Of a stretch of 64,000 nt of DNA, positions 12,746 through 25,413 are shown piece after piece (positions within the stretch are counted from its first letter, which is position 1; every line of letters begins with the position of its first letter). Under the pieces are notes generated by a model, which saw nothing but the letters and a program-made list of their open reading frames with translations, was not told where the DNA came from and ran no database searches. A program made the translations under genes and the position numbers. This DNA comes from Lichenostomus cassidix. Its lineage: Eukaryota > Chordata > Aves > Passeriformes > Meliphagidae. Where the stretch lies: NCBI GenBank assembly GCA_008360975.2, contig CM039211.1:5145522-5209521 (forward strand), given 5' to 3'.

Positions 12746-14189
12746 GATACCAGCCCAAGGGTGAGTGTCTTCAGACCTCATAACCTGCTCCCTGGCAAGA
12801 CAGGTAATACAAGGACATTCTGAAGTCACCCTGCCTCCTTGAGAGACTACCTTACTTCATGACCATTACCATGATACATGGAACATAAGAAATGGAACAC
12901 TTCCTCTAAAAGTCTGTATTTCTGTGTTACAGTTATCCTCATGGAAATCATCAAGCTTTTTTTAGACATAAAAACTGCCAGATGGAGCTCAGCTTCTTGG
13001 CTGTGGAAGAAAGTTGCATGGTACTGTTTAAATCTACTTAGTCACATATACATACAAAAATTCAGATTTGTGAGTTTTGTACAGAGGTAATTTTTGTGAT
13101 GATGGTATTTAAAGAACCCAAAGGCTCCTGTTATGAAGGCTCTCTTGCCTCACACAGGTTCCTGGGTAAAAATTACACCTAATACGCTAAATATGTGAAA
13201 GAATGAGGTGGTAATAGACACAACAAACCTACTTTACAACACTACCTAGCTTTGGATGCTGTAGAAAGGAAAAAAAAGCAAAACAATGGCACCTGAATGG
13301 TTGTAGTTAGAAAAGCATCTGACAGACCAGATGAAACCTCCAAACTTCAACATTTCTCTCAATTTCACATGGGGCCCCTGTTTTAAACAGATCACAGCCT
13401 GTTCTAATTCACACAGTGAGAACAAAGCTCAAATCAAGCACATTCACAGTATCAACTCGTGGTTAAGAGGTGTGAGAAGAGACCTTCAGTAATGTAAGAA
13501 ATGAACAAATCCTCCTGAAGATGCTGCGTTTTTAGTGCTACTCCAAAAGCCAACTGAATCCAAGCACTCCTTCCTTCTCTTCTGTTATCTAGTGGATAAT
13601 GTCACACACAGTAAGGGGTGACCACTGCTGAAAACCTGCAGCTGAACAACACTGATACCTCTCAGGAGCCCAGAGAGCTGACTCACAGACACTTTACAAT
13701 GCAGGTAACAGCACAAACAGGCAGCAAGCATAACACTCACTTTGATCTATCCTCCTCAGAAGGTCAAACAACAGCTCCTCTTCCTTTCAGGTTCACACGT
13801 GACTAGGATAATGAAGGGCTTTTCCTCTTGCTCAGCATGTACACCAGGCCACTGGGAAACGAGAAACATCCAACATCAGCATCACAACGTAATCTGAAGA
13901 CATGTTGCTCACCATTCTCCCACTCAGGCCACAGCCATGCCTTTCCTCTTCAGGAAAGAGAAACATACAAAGACAAAGATACCGTGTCAGGTATCTGACA
14001 TCAAAGCAAACAAAAACACAGTCTCTAGGAAAGGGAAGAGGAGCTCGACAAAGTCTTGCTGTTTTTCAGATTGTCAAGATGAAGTAGTCTCTTACTGAGT
14101 CCATACAGAGAACCCAGAGAAAGACCTGACTGCAAGATTTCCTTTTTCCAGTGAAAAGTTTACATCATGGGCAGACACTCTTTTCCATA

Positions 14190-14335
14190 CAATCATAGAA
14201 GAGTTTCAGCTGCAAGAGACCCCTTGGGTCACTGTTCTCTCAGCCATATTCACCACTAAGTGCCACATGTATCTCATTTCCAGCTGGACTGTCATAAAGA
14301 CACTCCTCACATCTGAGTGTGAAAAACACATACAA
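14190..14335 (-). mobile_element. possible old CR1 fragment, antisense
   Basis: The start (caatcatagaagagtttcag) and the following string (ccactaagtgccacatgtat) resemble the reverse complement of a CR1 3' end subfamily, but divergence is high. A repeat-library alignment would decide this. Confidence 0.45.
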
Positions 14336-16399
14336 AATATTAGTCCTGCACAGACTACATTATTTGATGGGCTGCAGGGAGCAGCAACTTGCTGACACAT
14401 CCTACTTTGGAACTAGATTACCTTACTTCAAAAAAAAAAAGCCAAAACCCAAACTTCAAATCACTGGCCACAATAGAACCCCATCCCTTTATCAAGAGGA
14501 ATCCCACTCCTACCTGAACCCAGAGCACAACCTGTGTCAAAAGCACCTGACTGCCTCTCAGCTAGCCCCTAAGTCAGGATAGTTCAAGTAAAGAGCTACC
14601 AAGGTTAAAATTAAAAAAATCACAGAAACCTGAGCTCCTTTAAACCATTTCCTAACAAAACTGCAAATGGCTGCAGTTGGTAATGACAGGGATAATTTTC
14701 AAATCCTGCTTGCCAGCATTTTTCATCTGGCCCATTAGAAACCTGACATCCCACACGTGATGCAGCAGCAGGAGTGGCAGCAAGAACAGGCAGTCAGAAG
14801 GGAGATACCACTGGCAACTAGAGGCAGGCAGGAAAAGCAAGGCCAACAGACAAGAAATAACAAACAAGTTAATCAGAATACCTCAGCCAAAATCCCAAAG
14901 GGGGTTTGGGATGCTCAGGTGTCACATATCTGCAGAAGGGACTTTGCAGTAAGAAGCTCAGGGTAGTCCTTCCCATGTCATTCCTGCTCACCTACACTGA
15001 CTCTCCCTGTCAACTCCTCCTTTCTGCTGCTTAAGTCCAGCACTTCTGCTGCTCTTACTTCCTCAGCTTCTAACAGCTTCCAGAATTTATCGTGCTTAAC
15101 TTCAAATATTGAGATTTCTTAAAAATTGCAAACGAAATCTAAAATACAAAGATTACTTTTTCCATTGCATGTGACTTTTTAGACAAGTGTACTGTTCCCA
15201 CCACAAATCATCAAAAAATTCCAACTATTTCCTTATTTATCTCATTCTCTGTTTGATCTCTGCAGTCAAATCCAACCCTTTTTGATACAGGCTGCATTAA
15301 GAATAGGACAGCAAACATGCTCTGTACTGCTTTGGAAGGCAAAGAAAAAACACAACCCTACTGTCAGGCTGTTTTAGATAGGAACAACAAAATGAAAAAG
15401 AAAGCTCTTCCAAGGAAATTACCATACTATCTATTAAAACAGAGGGTCAGAAATCAGGACAGCAGGAGCCAGACTTTTTGTCAGATTTAAATTTCATTGT
15501 ATTTGTGATATATAAACTGCCTGGTGTTTCAGACTGCTGAGACACTGTAAGGGCACAGCCAGTATGAAACTGATAAAGAACTTGAATGTTCACTAGCAGG
15601 TAAATGAAATATTTCATTTCAGCTACTGTAGCTGCTTTTGCACCCTGTATTGCCTGGATTCCATTAATTATTATTAAGAATTATTATTAAGAAGCTCATG
15701 ACTGAAATGAAAAAACATCTTTGTTACTATACCATAGAAAGGTATGAAAATGTCAAACCCGAATGTATTTAAAGATACATTTATTATCAGATGCCAATGT
15801 TGGGAAACATTTTCTTCCACTGCTCTGTTTCTGTACCCAGTGATTCCAACCTGGTCACACCCCACAGGGACAACCATGTGGTTCGCAGAGCAGGTGAGAA
15901 AGGCACAACCCCCGACCACTGTCCCAGGCGAGATGTGCAGCTGTCAGTCACCTGTGGCTGCCACATCTGGAGTGGAAAAGCCATTGCAGTGAAACACTGA
16001 AAAGTGCCAGGAGGTGGGTTTGGAGCAGCCTCTGCCCTCATTTTCCATGATCTAATGGTGATTTTTGGCTAAATGCTGAGACACAAACCCTATCCTTGTC
16101 CCATTTGCTGTTTGAGGAGACACAATCGTTCTGGGCTTTCTTTAAATGAAGTGCAAAGAGAGAGGAAAAGCTTTGAAGAAGAGGTCAGCATTTTTCTAGT
16201 AGCAGCTATACCTTCAGGAGGTCACAGGAATATCTCTTCCTCCCCCGAACCCTGGAAAATAACAAAACATTTCAAGTTTACTTAAAGCCTTTCGGAAGAT
16301 TTTTCTTCCCACAGCCACTTTCTGAATCGTGTTAAAGAGTAACAGAGATTTTGCTGTTCCTTGGATCCTAGGGCTGGATTTGGTCTGGTGAGTGGGAAC

Positions 16400-17300
16400 A
16401 AATCACGGAGGAAGATCCCAGGGGAAAGGGATGCACACTCCGAGCACCGGTGGCGGCCGGAGCACAACGCGGGTCCGGGCACACGTAATGCCACGCGGGT
16501 ACCGAGCCCTCCTCCGGAACTCCAGGGCCGCTGGGAACCGGGGCTTGTTCCCGGGGCTGGCGGAGGCAGCGGGACACGCCGCAGCCCGAGGCTGGGCCAG
16601 GATCACGGACACCGGGGCCGCACCGGCGGGGCGGGCCCGGGCAGAGGCCGCCGCGGGGCGCGGGGGGATCCTCGTTGCGCAACCGTGACTGGGGCGGAGA
16701 AGCCGCCACGGGACGAGGGGGGACCCGGGGCCGGTGCCTCGGGGAGCGAGGCCCGCCCTGGATGGCGGGGAACCGGGTCGGGCCGGGAGGCGCCAGAGCC
16801 GGGTGGGGCCGGGTGCCGGTAGTCACGGACGATACTCACTCACTGCCGACATCAGAACTCACTCACTCACTTACTCACTCACTCAGGGTCAGCACTCGGT
16901 ACCGGGACTCACTCCGTACCGGCACTCACTCCTCTCACCCACCTCACTCACTGCCGGTGCAAGCGCTCAGCGCCGGGACTCCCTCAGCGCCGCTGTCCTG
17001 TTCCGGCCGCGCCGGGACGCGCCGAGCAGGAAGTGGCGGCGGCCCGGCTGCGCCGTCCGGCCACGTGCGTCCGGCCACGCCCCCGCGCGCGCCCCGGCCC
17101 CGCCCCGGCCCGCCCCCGCGCTGGGGGAGAGCTGAGGGGAAGCGGCTTTGGGGAGCGTTCGCTGAAAATCGAGATCGCGAGCCTCGGGCTTTGTTCTGCA
17201 CCCTGCCCGGTAGCACAGTCCTGGGAGAGGACCGCGTCTCCATGTACGGCGTTGACAGAAGCCGCGCCGGGGACCGCGGGTAGCTTGATCAGGGAAGAGA
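16400..17300 (-). promoter_or_regulatory. ZCCHC7: ZCCHC7 CpG-island promoter and probable exon 1
   Basis: GC and CpG content rise sharply here, with stacked GC boxes (ccgcccc/ggggcgg strings) around 17075-17120 and an ETS-type GGAAGTG with GCGGC context near 17030. It lies 4.5-5 kb upstream, on the minus strand, of the first coding exon of ZCCHC7, as expected for a housekeeping promoter with a non-coding first exon. No TATA box is evident. CpG islands of this type are often bidirectional, so a plus-strand non-coding transcript is possible. The transcription start and the exon 1 donor cannot be fixed from sequence alone. Confidence 0.75.
16832..16952. repeat. (ACTC)n-type interrupted microsatellite
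   Basis: ACTC units recur through the segment, the longest block being around 16857-16885. GC-rich interruptions containing CGGTACCGGGACT-like strings repeat between them. It sits inside the ZCCHC7 CpG island. On the minus strand it reads as repeated GTGAGT, which mimics splice donors. Confidence 0.8.
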
Positions 17301-17311
17301 CGCGCTGGGAA

Positions 17312-17665
17312 AGTATCTTAAAGCTCATCTAGTCCCATGTCATGGAGAGGGACGCCTTTCACTAGATCGGGTTGCTTCAAGCCTTGTCCAGCGTGGCCTG
17401 CAGCATTTCCAGGGATGAGGCAGCCACAGCTTCTCTGGGCAACCTGTGCCAGGGCCTCACCACCCTTATGGGGAGGAATTTCTTCCTAATATCCCATCTA
17501 ATCTTGCCCTCTGTCAATGGGAAACCCTTGCCCTTGTTCTGTCACTCCAGCCCCTGTCCGAAGTCCCTCTCCAGCTCTCTTGGAGTCCCTTTGGACACTG
17601 GAAGGGGCTCTACAGCTTTCCAGGACATCTCCACAGCAGAGGGGCTCCAGCCCTGGGAGCACCAT
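17312..17665 (-). mobile_element. CR1 LINE 3' fragment, antisense
   Basis: On the plus strand the segment contains, in order, ttaaagctcatctagtccc, ttccagggatgaggcagcc, cagcttctctgggcaacctg, aatttcttcctaatatccc, cccttgttctgtcactcc and gtccctctccagctctcttg. This is the reverse complement of the avian CR1 3' region. At about 350 bp it is one of the longest and best preserved CR1 pieces here, and it directly abuts the ZCCHC7 CpG island. Confidence 0.9.
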
Positions 17666-20600
17666 ATGAATATGTGCCTGAATCTGCACGCCTGTACATA
17701 CGTGTTTACACGCACCAGAAAGGTCCTGCCATCCTGGCTGGACCATCTCGTCCTGCAGGACATGCTGCCTGTCCAGCAGCCGTGGCTGCCCCGGTGTCCC
17801 CAGCAGCCCTGTGCAGACATATCTGCACCCAGCAGGTCCCTGCCCTTGTCTCTCACCAGGGAACTCACAAATGTACCGCTCTGTCTAGTATCCACCTTCC
17901 TGATGCTAGGGCCCATACCTCCTGGCCCACTTACTGACCAGCACAGCTTTACAGCTGGTGCTGACTGCCCTTGCTGGTGTGTTTGTGTGCATGAGGGACA
18001 CGCTGCCTCCCTCCAGGTGCTGTCCCTCCACACACAGATCCTCTGACCAGGGGTACAGCTCCTCTGGCAAGCTCTAGGACCTCCACATGCAAAGATGTGT
18101 GCACAGCAGAGAGGGCCCCTTGCCCAGGTAAACACACATCCTGTTTAATACTGCCAAATGGGATCATACAGGGGTGCGCGCAGTGTGCTTCTGCTTTTGT
18201 GTGTGTAACAGATGGGATGACCTGCAGCAGGTAGCAGCAAGGAGTCAGGCAGAGCCTCTGAGAGGCAGGAGAGGCAAGCAGGGACCAGTGAGCAGATGCA
18301 GGGAGCTCAGGGAGATTCCAGCTGGGTATGCTTGGGGGATGGCAGTGTGTCTGGTTGCCCTGGAGCTGCCCCTCCATCCTGCCCTGCTCCACTGAGGCCA
18401 GCAGGGCTGCCCATGCAGACAGATAGGTGCATGCTGGCACGTCCACTGAGCCCAGAGCTTTCATTTCCCATCTCATTTTTTGAAGGTCTTTCAGACTTCA
18501 GGGGTTTCCTTAATGCTATATTAGTACTCTATTTTCAACATTACTGGAATGTAATTATGATCTGCAATTTGCCTCTGGGAACACTAGCACAGGCAGGTAT
18601 GTGCAGGCTGCAAAATTGTCTCTTGAAGGGCGAAATAATGTGTTTCTCTGATCCTCCAGGCTCTGAGTCCAGGAAGAAGTGAACAAAACCAACCCACAAG
18701 TAGGAACTTTTTATCTTCTAGCAGAGAGCAAGTGGAACCTGACATAGATATGACACCTGGTACTGGCCACAGGTACTTTGCTCTGACCTTATCATGACAC
18801 TTTTCAAAACAAAAATGTTTTTAATGCTTCTGGATGTTATGAAACCCACTCAAATATATCAGGTAATTAATTGCTGTGAAACATATGCTGTTAAGATGAT
18901 TAAAAGATGAGCTGAAACTGCACAGTGTTACGCAACTTTCAGGACCCTGAGGATAACCCATGGAACTGTGACTGTGTGTGACCTCAGCTTCCCAAATAAC
19001 TGACCCTGACCCCTCTCTGCAAGCTGCCATCCTGCCATGCCCTCAGCCTCTCCCCATCCCCTGGCAGGTGCCTGATGCCTGGGGATGGGGCTGCCCTCTC
19101 CTGGCTGGAGTGCTGGGGTGGCCACCGGGCCCTGCCTCATCAGCCCCCACTGCATCTACTGAAATGGTGTAAAATACACATATGGAGAAAGACCTCAGGT
19201 CAGGTAACTCTGCCCAGAACATTTCCAGGAAATAAAATTCTCTGTTTGTACAAACAGCAGGAGAAAGACTAGAGCATTTGGATTTAGCACTGACTACAGT
19301 GGTATTTTATGCTTGCAAGAACCCATCCTTGCTAGATTTCCCCTTGAAAGGAAGTTTTTTGGGGGTCGTCATAGCAAAGTCAGCAATCGCCTCTGAGACA
19401 TCCTTTGCCAGTTGCCTGTCCTAAGGGACTCTCTCTCACATTGCCACAGGGCCACCACAGCTCAGGGGCCACCATTCACCCTGGGTGGGAGTAGCACAGC
19501 TCCAGTGTGGCCTTGCTGCAGGGCACTCTGCTGCTGCAGACAGAGGTGCCTGCATTCAGTGCAGCAGGACTCGGGAGTGATCCTCAGGTCATGGCATTTT
19601 TGCCCTTTCACGACTTTGTCTCTCAAGCCAGTTGAGTCCTGCTGTTGCCTCTGCTTCTGAGCACTGTTTTTCAGGAGGAGTGATAAGCTTCACCTGCTGT
19701 GCACCTGAGCCCAGCCCAAGCTGTTCCCTTCCTGTCCTGAACATGCTATCTTTGTGAGCCAGTGATTCACTCCTGAGAGGACAAGAGCTTGGCACAGAGC
19801 CTGAGGTCCTGGTGCTCACATGTGGCCGAGAGATGAGGATGTGTCATTCACTTGGCACCCTGTTACAGGGGCTGAGCAACATCCCTGGTTGTGCTTAGCT
19901 TAGCTGAGGGGCTGCACTCCCTTTCCGGAGAACGTCCTGTCTTCCTCCCACAGCTCTCAGCTTTCTGAGCTGTTCAGGGTGGCAGCAGGCATCTTCTTGC
20001 AGCCCAGAACCGGGCCCCAAGGCTGCAGGGAACTGTCGAGTTGAAAACAACTCTCTCTTCTGCTGACAAGCCATCGTGTGCTGGAGCTCGAAGTCTCTTG
20101 CGGGGGCAGCGGCGCAGTCCAGGCTGCGAGGCTGCGCCTGCGGCACCAGCACCCTCCGCACTCGACTCCAGACAGCGGGCTCCCCTGGGGAAGGGTGCGA
20201 GTGGGGCCGGGGATGTTCTGGCCGCCGCAGTACCATCTTCCTGCTTCGATTTGCCCAGACCCAGAAGAACTGTCTGTGCAGGGAAAGGAGCATCCATTCT
20301 TCACGCCCGATGGCGCTGCCCGTCCACCCCGCGGAGCCTGTCCCCTCCCCGCCTGCCTGCCCTGCGTAGGGACGCCAAATGGCAGCACAAACCCAGCAAA
20401 GGAACGGGCCCGCCGGGGCCTGGGGGCAGACCCATGCGTTTTGCAGGGACAGGTGGTTTTGCAGCAACCTCAACTGCTTGGGGACAGAGCTGTGTCTCCT
20501 GCAGCCTTCCAGATTGCAGGAGACCGGTGGAGACTGTCGTTCTTCCACCACAACCTGTACGTGCTTAAAAAAGAAAAAAGAAAGGAAGAGGGAGATTTCC

Positions 20601-23600
20601 CCGAGACGTAACCTGTCGGTTCGCGGTCCAGGTGCCGGCAGGTGGCACAGCAGAATGCGCAGCCTTTTTACTAGCTTGGTGCTGCTCACCGGAGGTGTCT
20701 TCAGCCTTTGCTCTGCTCCCAGCATCGGGGGACGCTCCATGGCTGTGCCGCTGGGGTTAACAGCCATCAGAAAGGACTCTGAAATGATGATTTCCCTTTG
20801 ATTCTTTCCAAAGTGAATTTCTAAATGTGTTGAGGGAAACAGCACACAGGAATCCAGAATAAGCTTCAGCAGTGTTACACATTAATAAAGTATTTGTGTC
20901 AGGCTGGCTCCTGCCGCCTCTAACTTTGCTAGACACCAGCCCTGTGAGGTGAAATGGCTTATCAGAGATGCAGCTTGACCTGGCATTCCTTGGAGAATTC
21001 ACAGCTGGAAGGTGATGTCCTGTCCAAGGGTGCTGCCCAGGAAATTCACAGGAGTCTTGGCCGTGGTGGAAACTGTGTGTGGTGTTTCTTCCATTGTGGA
21101 GCAACATGAGGATGTGACTGAAGAATGTAGGCTTGCAAGGAGATCAATTAAATGTGTGTGGGCAATGATCTTTTTAAGTGCCTAATTTTACAATCTTGTC
21201 AAACACTTCTTTTACTTACACTTGTTGAATCAAGTGGGCTGTACTTGCTTCTGGTTACTTGTGCCCAGGGAAGTTGTCTTTGACCTGCATAGGCTGTTTC
21301 CTGGCAATCCTATTGTTTTCATCTCGAACATGCAACTGATGGTGGGGTTTTTTGTGCTGTGTGTCTGGGCATGTGAACTCCCTTTTCTTCTGTCCTGATC
21401 CAGTAAAACAGGTAAACTTTCAGGTAATGAAGCACTCGTCCTCCTTGAAGGTCAAAGATGGACCTGCTCCACTCTACCAGACAAGAGCAGGTAGCATTCT
21501 CTGCACTGGCCTCATATGGAACTGAAACCAGAGGTGTGGCAACTGCAGGAGGGCTGAAACGGTTCAGGAAATGCTGGGCAAGAAGGCAGGGAGAGACAGG
21601 GTAGAGGTGGGCCATGAGGAACAGCTGAACCAAGACAGGGAGGAGGTGGCTGACATTTGCCACTGCAGATACCATTTTCCCATCTTGCCTCCCATTTCAT
21701 CATCAGCAAACTGCCTTGCCCATGTCACAGGACTGGTGCTTTAAATGCACTTTACACTGGAATGGCTTGAAAATCATTAGTGCTGAGCCCTGGCAGACCT
21801 CAGGGTACTCAGTGCTGTGCCCTGACAGAGTCTTCCTTCATCATAGTGTGGAAGTGATGTGCAGCTCCCAGAGCCACTGGGTCTGGGCACTGACCATAGG
21901 GACATCAGTCACCACGTGGTGTTTAGGCCCATGCAACCTCCTGAGCCATAGCCCATCATCATCCTCAGCAGTCTGCAGCGGGAACAGGAGCACTTCAGAA
22001 GTTAATTAAATTCCCACCCCCCACCTGCTCCACTCCTCCTCTTCCCAATGCTCCACTTTGCTGCTTCAAACCGAGCAGCGGGAGAGAGGAGGGAGTGTAA
22101 TTATTTAGCTCCTTAGAGCCAGCTCTACAGTGCTTCAAAGCTTGTTAATTACAGTTTCAGCCAAGTGAGTCAGTGGAGGACCGGAAGAGCATGTGGGGAG
22201 TGGGGGGCACGGGTTGAGGGAGGGGAAGGACTCTGTGAAGTCAAAGCCACAAAAGATGACAGTCAGGAGAACCAGGTTGAAATTGGGCAGAGAGCCAGGG
22301 GCGTGGCCTGATAGGAACCTGGGAAAGAGCCACAGGCAGTGGGAGGCAGCTGGGAGGCAGAGGGAGATGGAGAAAAGAGGGGAAAGATGGAGCTGTGTAG
22401 AGGAGTAGCGTGGAGTGTCTGCTGAGAGTGACAGGGACACAGGTTAGGCACTAAGGGATGCTGTGCACTGGTGTCATCACAGTGTGTCCTTTGTGCCCAC
22501 CTGCCTTCTCTGGCAGAGCAGGTAACTGCCCAGGCACTGGATCAAAGCACTGCCCTTGCCATTGGGTATGGCATGGTTGTTGGAGGACAGAATGAATTTT
22601 ACGACATTTTGACCCTTGTCAGAAAAAGTATTTCCTTTCCACAGTCACTCTAATTTTCTCACTAAATTAGCAAAATAATTGCAAGTGTTCTGTCTCTGTC
22701 CCAATTCCATTCAGTAAGAATACCCAGTATCTTAAGGGCAAAACCTGCAGCATCAGTCCTCCAATGAAGAGAGGAAATAATTGTCCTGCACTCCTCTCAC
22801 TCCCAAGGCAATCTCTGCTAGAGAACAACACTTCTGCTGTTGTCCCTGGACTGAGGGTCCTGGGGTTAAGGGGAGAGGCTACCCTCCTGAACAACCACAG
22901 TTTCTGAAAATAAATTATTTAAAAGAGGGTGGTGGTGGTAAGAATTTTCAGATCCTCCATGGGAAACCACTTTGGCCTTATCTGCATCTTCTGAAATGAA
23001 CATATGCGAATTACATCTTTGATAGAAATGAAAGCAAAATTCAAAGACAGAAAAGACTATGCTTAAAGACTTGATGCTGCACTGACAGTAGTTCTTAGCT
23101 TTGACTTCATGATTTCCATTTTCTTTTGGCAGGGCCCAGTCTCTGTTTCTCTTCTTTTACTGGAAAATTTCCCTTAAAGAACCACCAGTGATGGCCCAGG
23201 AGACAGTGTGTGAATGCTTTGCATTATGTAATGCTTTGACATTTGGCATTCCCATGGCATTATCCCCATTATCCCCATCAATGCGAAATAAGCTGTCAGA
23301 GCATGAAATTGGTACTTTTACATATTCTTAATGTACAGATGTTGGTCTGAAAGCCATGCACATGCGTTATGATTAAATTCTCTGTTCCATCCTTTAGAAT
23401 ATACATGGATCTGTTTGGAAGATTTCATTCCTTTTTGGGGGTTATTGGGAAAAGGCCCAACCTTAAAAAGTAATAATTCTGCTTAATAGCACTATCAGAA
23501 GGTGAAAAATAAGTTTAAGACATTGTGCACTGAATGCAGTACAGACTCATAAATCCAGAGCAATAGTGTTCAATTTTTAGCACCTGTGTTCCTGGCATGG

Positions 23601-24584
23601 CAGCAGAAAGCGAACAACAAGTACCAGATGCATAGAGGGAATATAATCAGTGACCCACTTTCTGGTGCCAAATACATCAACATGTTCCAAATCAAATCTG
23701 CTCAGAGTTTACAAGTTTGTTATTCTGTATTAATTAAAATGTAAGAATGGCAGAGCCTTATGGGAGGATGATTATGTCTAAACATAATGCACATGGAGAG
23801 AGAAGAGGAGGGGCATGACAGAGGATCCACCCAGGACTCCAGATTGCTTGGTTTGGTTGCTTTGATCACAAATACATAAGGAAGAAGAGGAAAGTCACCT
23901 GCTTGAAAGTACGTCAGCTGCTCTACCCTCTGCACTCAGCTGGTCTCAAGGACTTGCACTGCAGCAGCAGCCAGTATTGGTGCTAAATGAGACCAGTATG
24001 GTGCAGATCCCATCGTTAGGAGCTCCCAAGAGCAGGAGTTCCCAAGAGCAGAGCACACTGATCTGGTCTCATAGCCGGCTCCACTGTGATCAGAGAGCTG
24101 TCTCTTGCAGCCTGAATGGTCCTGTGACCTCATTCTCAGCTAGTCAGAATGTTGGAGCAGGAGGATGGTGGCTCCTGCATGATAGACCTTCCTGCTGCAG
24201 CTCTGAGAGTTTGTCCAAACAGTCCTTAAGGCAGTGCAGAGCTGTGTCCTGGATCTCTGCTCACCATGCCTGGAAGTGTGTCAGGAGTCCATGAGCATCA
24301 GCAGGGTAACATCCTGGTTCTCCGGGATTCAAGTTTGCAGTCAAATCAGGAGACAGGCCAAAGGTCTGATTTCTCTTCATGTAAGCTCAAAATCAGCCCA
24401 TAGACTATTTCTAGTTGGATTTCCCTAACCAATGAGTTATGCAACTGTATAATCAGTCCTTGCTTGCTCCTCTTCCCTGTCTTGCTTTCCACCCTACCAG
24501 AAGCTTGTGCTGTACAAGCCACCAGCTCCAGTGGTGCCCTGGAGTGGTGAGGAACTAGAGTGGAATTTTGCTCACAAGGTGAGT
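17666..24584. other. intergenic region between ZCCHC7 and PAX5, part 1
   Basis: No recognisable gene lies here. Open frames in this stretch, including a 316-codon minus-strand frame at 19895-20845, show no family features and overlap a CpG-rich patch at about 20085-20680. There is no further clear mobile element. This space between divergent promoters is where distal PAX5 or ZCCHC7 regulators could reside. Confidence 0.6.
20085..20680. promoter_or_regulatory. orphan CpG-rich patch
   Basis: The stretch is locally GC-rich with many CG dinucleotides (gcgggggcagcggcgcag, gtgcgagtggggccgggg, cgcccgatggcgctgcccg), unlike the flanking DNA. It lies about 3 kb beyond the ZCCHC7 island and about 23 kb before PAX5 exon 1A, with no gene attached. 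It may be an unannotated promoter, an enhancer-linked CpG island, or decayed coding or repeat DNA. Confidence 0.45.
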
Positions 24585-24969
24585 TGTAGTAGGTTGACCC
24601 TAGCTGGATATTTGGCATCCACAAAGGCCTCTCTATCAGTCACCAGCTGGGCAGGGGAAAGGAAATATAACAAAGGGCTCGTGAGTTGAGGACTCTGAGA
24701 GATCACTCACCAAACACCATCATGGGCAAAAAAGACTAGAATAGAGATACTAATTGAATTTATTAGTAACAAAATCAGGATAATGAGCAGGATAATGAGA
24801 AGTAAAATAAAATCTTCATAACACCTCCCCCCACCCCTCCTGCCTTCCCAGCTTTACCTCCTCCACCAGCGATGCAGGGAGACAGAAATGGTGGTTATGC
24901 TCCGATCATCACGTTGTTTCTCCCACTGCTTGGGGAGAGGAGTCCTTCCTCTGCTCCAGCAGGACACCC

Positions 24970-24979
24970 TCCCATGGGA
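24970..24979. promoter_or_regulatory. EBF1-type palindrome in the LTR
   Basis: TCCCATGGGA fits the TCCCNNGGGA core bound by EBF1. It is palindromic and lies inside the solo LTR. Function is unknown; a single 10-bp match can arise by chance, and the module is part of the LTR family's own repeat structure. Confidence 0.35.
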
Positions 24980-25373
24980 GATAGTTATCCATGACTTCTC
25001 CATTGTATGTCTATGTCATGAGCCACAGATCTCTGCGAACTGCTGCAATGTGAGTCCTCCCCAGACTGCTGCAGCATGAGTCACTCCTCCATGGGGTGCA
25101 CTCCTTCAAGGATAGGCTGCTCCAGTGGGGGGTCTTCTCTCCACAGGCCTCCCACGTAGTCAAAGCCTCTTTTCAGGCATCCACCTGGGTCTTCTCGACC
25201 CAGGGGCGCAGCTGCCTTACCACAGTCTTCAGCACAGGCTGCAGACTTAGCTCCTGCACCTGGAGCAACTTCTTCCCCATCCTTCTTCACTGACCTTGGT
25301 GTCTGCAGAGTTGTTCCTCTCACTTATTCTCATCCTGCTGTTCTCTGGCTGCAATTCCAACTGTGCAATAACC

Positions 25374-25413
25374 TTCTTCTTCTGCTTCTTCTGCTTCTTC
25401 GTTTTCTGCTTAT
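25374..25413. repeat. (CTT/CTG)n short microsatellite
   Basis: A CTTCTTCTTCTGCTTCTTCTG-type trinucleotide run lies within the LTR near its U3 side. It is an expansion of a local LTR string. Confidence 0.7.

Larger units (their letters stand above)
11995..16400 (-). other. ZCCHC7: ZCCHC7 intron 1
   Basis: This is non-coding sequence between the first coding exon and the CpG-island promoter. It holds a long degenerate CR1 (12255-12745), a possible second CR1 piece near 14.2 kb, and a perfect octamer motif ATTTGCAT at 12186-12193. I see no other coding exon on either strand. The right boundary is approximate because the exon 1 donor could not be pinned down among many GTGAGT-like strings. Confidence 0.65.

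Noticed and set aside
19895..20845. 316-codon minus-strand frame
   Set aside because: It lies in a CpG-rich patch, lacks low-complexity-free conserved blocks, and overlaps equally long frames on the other strand. It is kept only as part of the orphan CpG patch finding.
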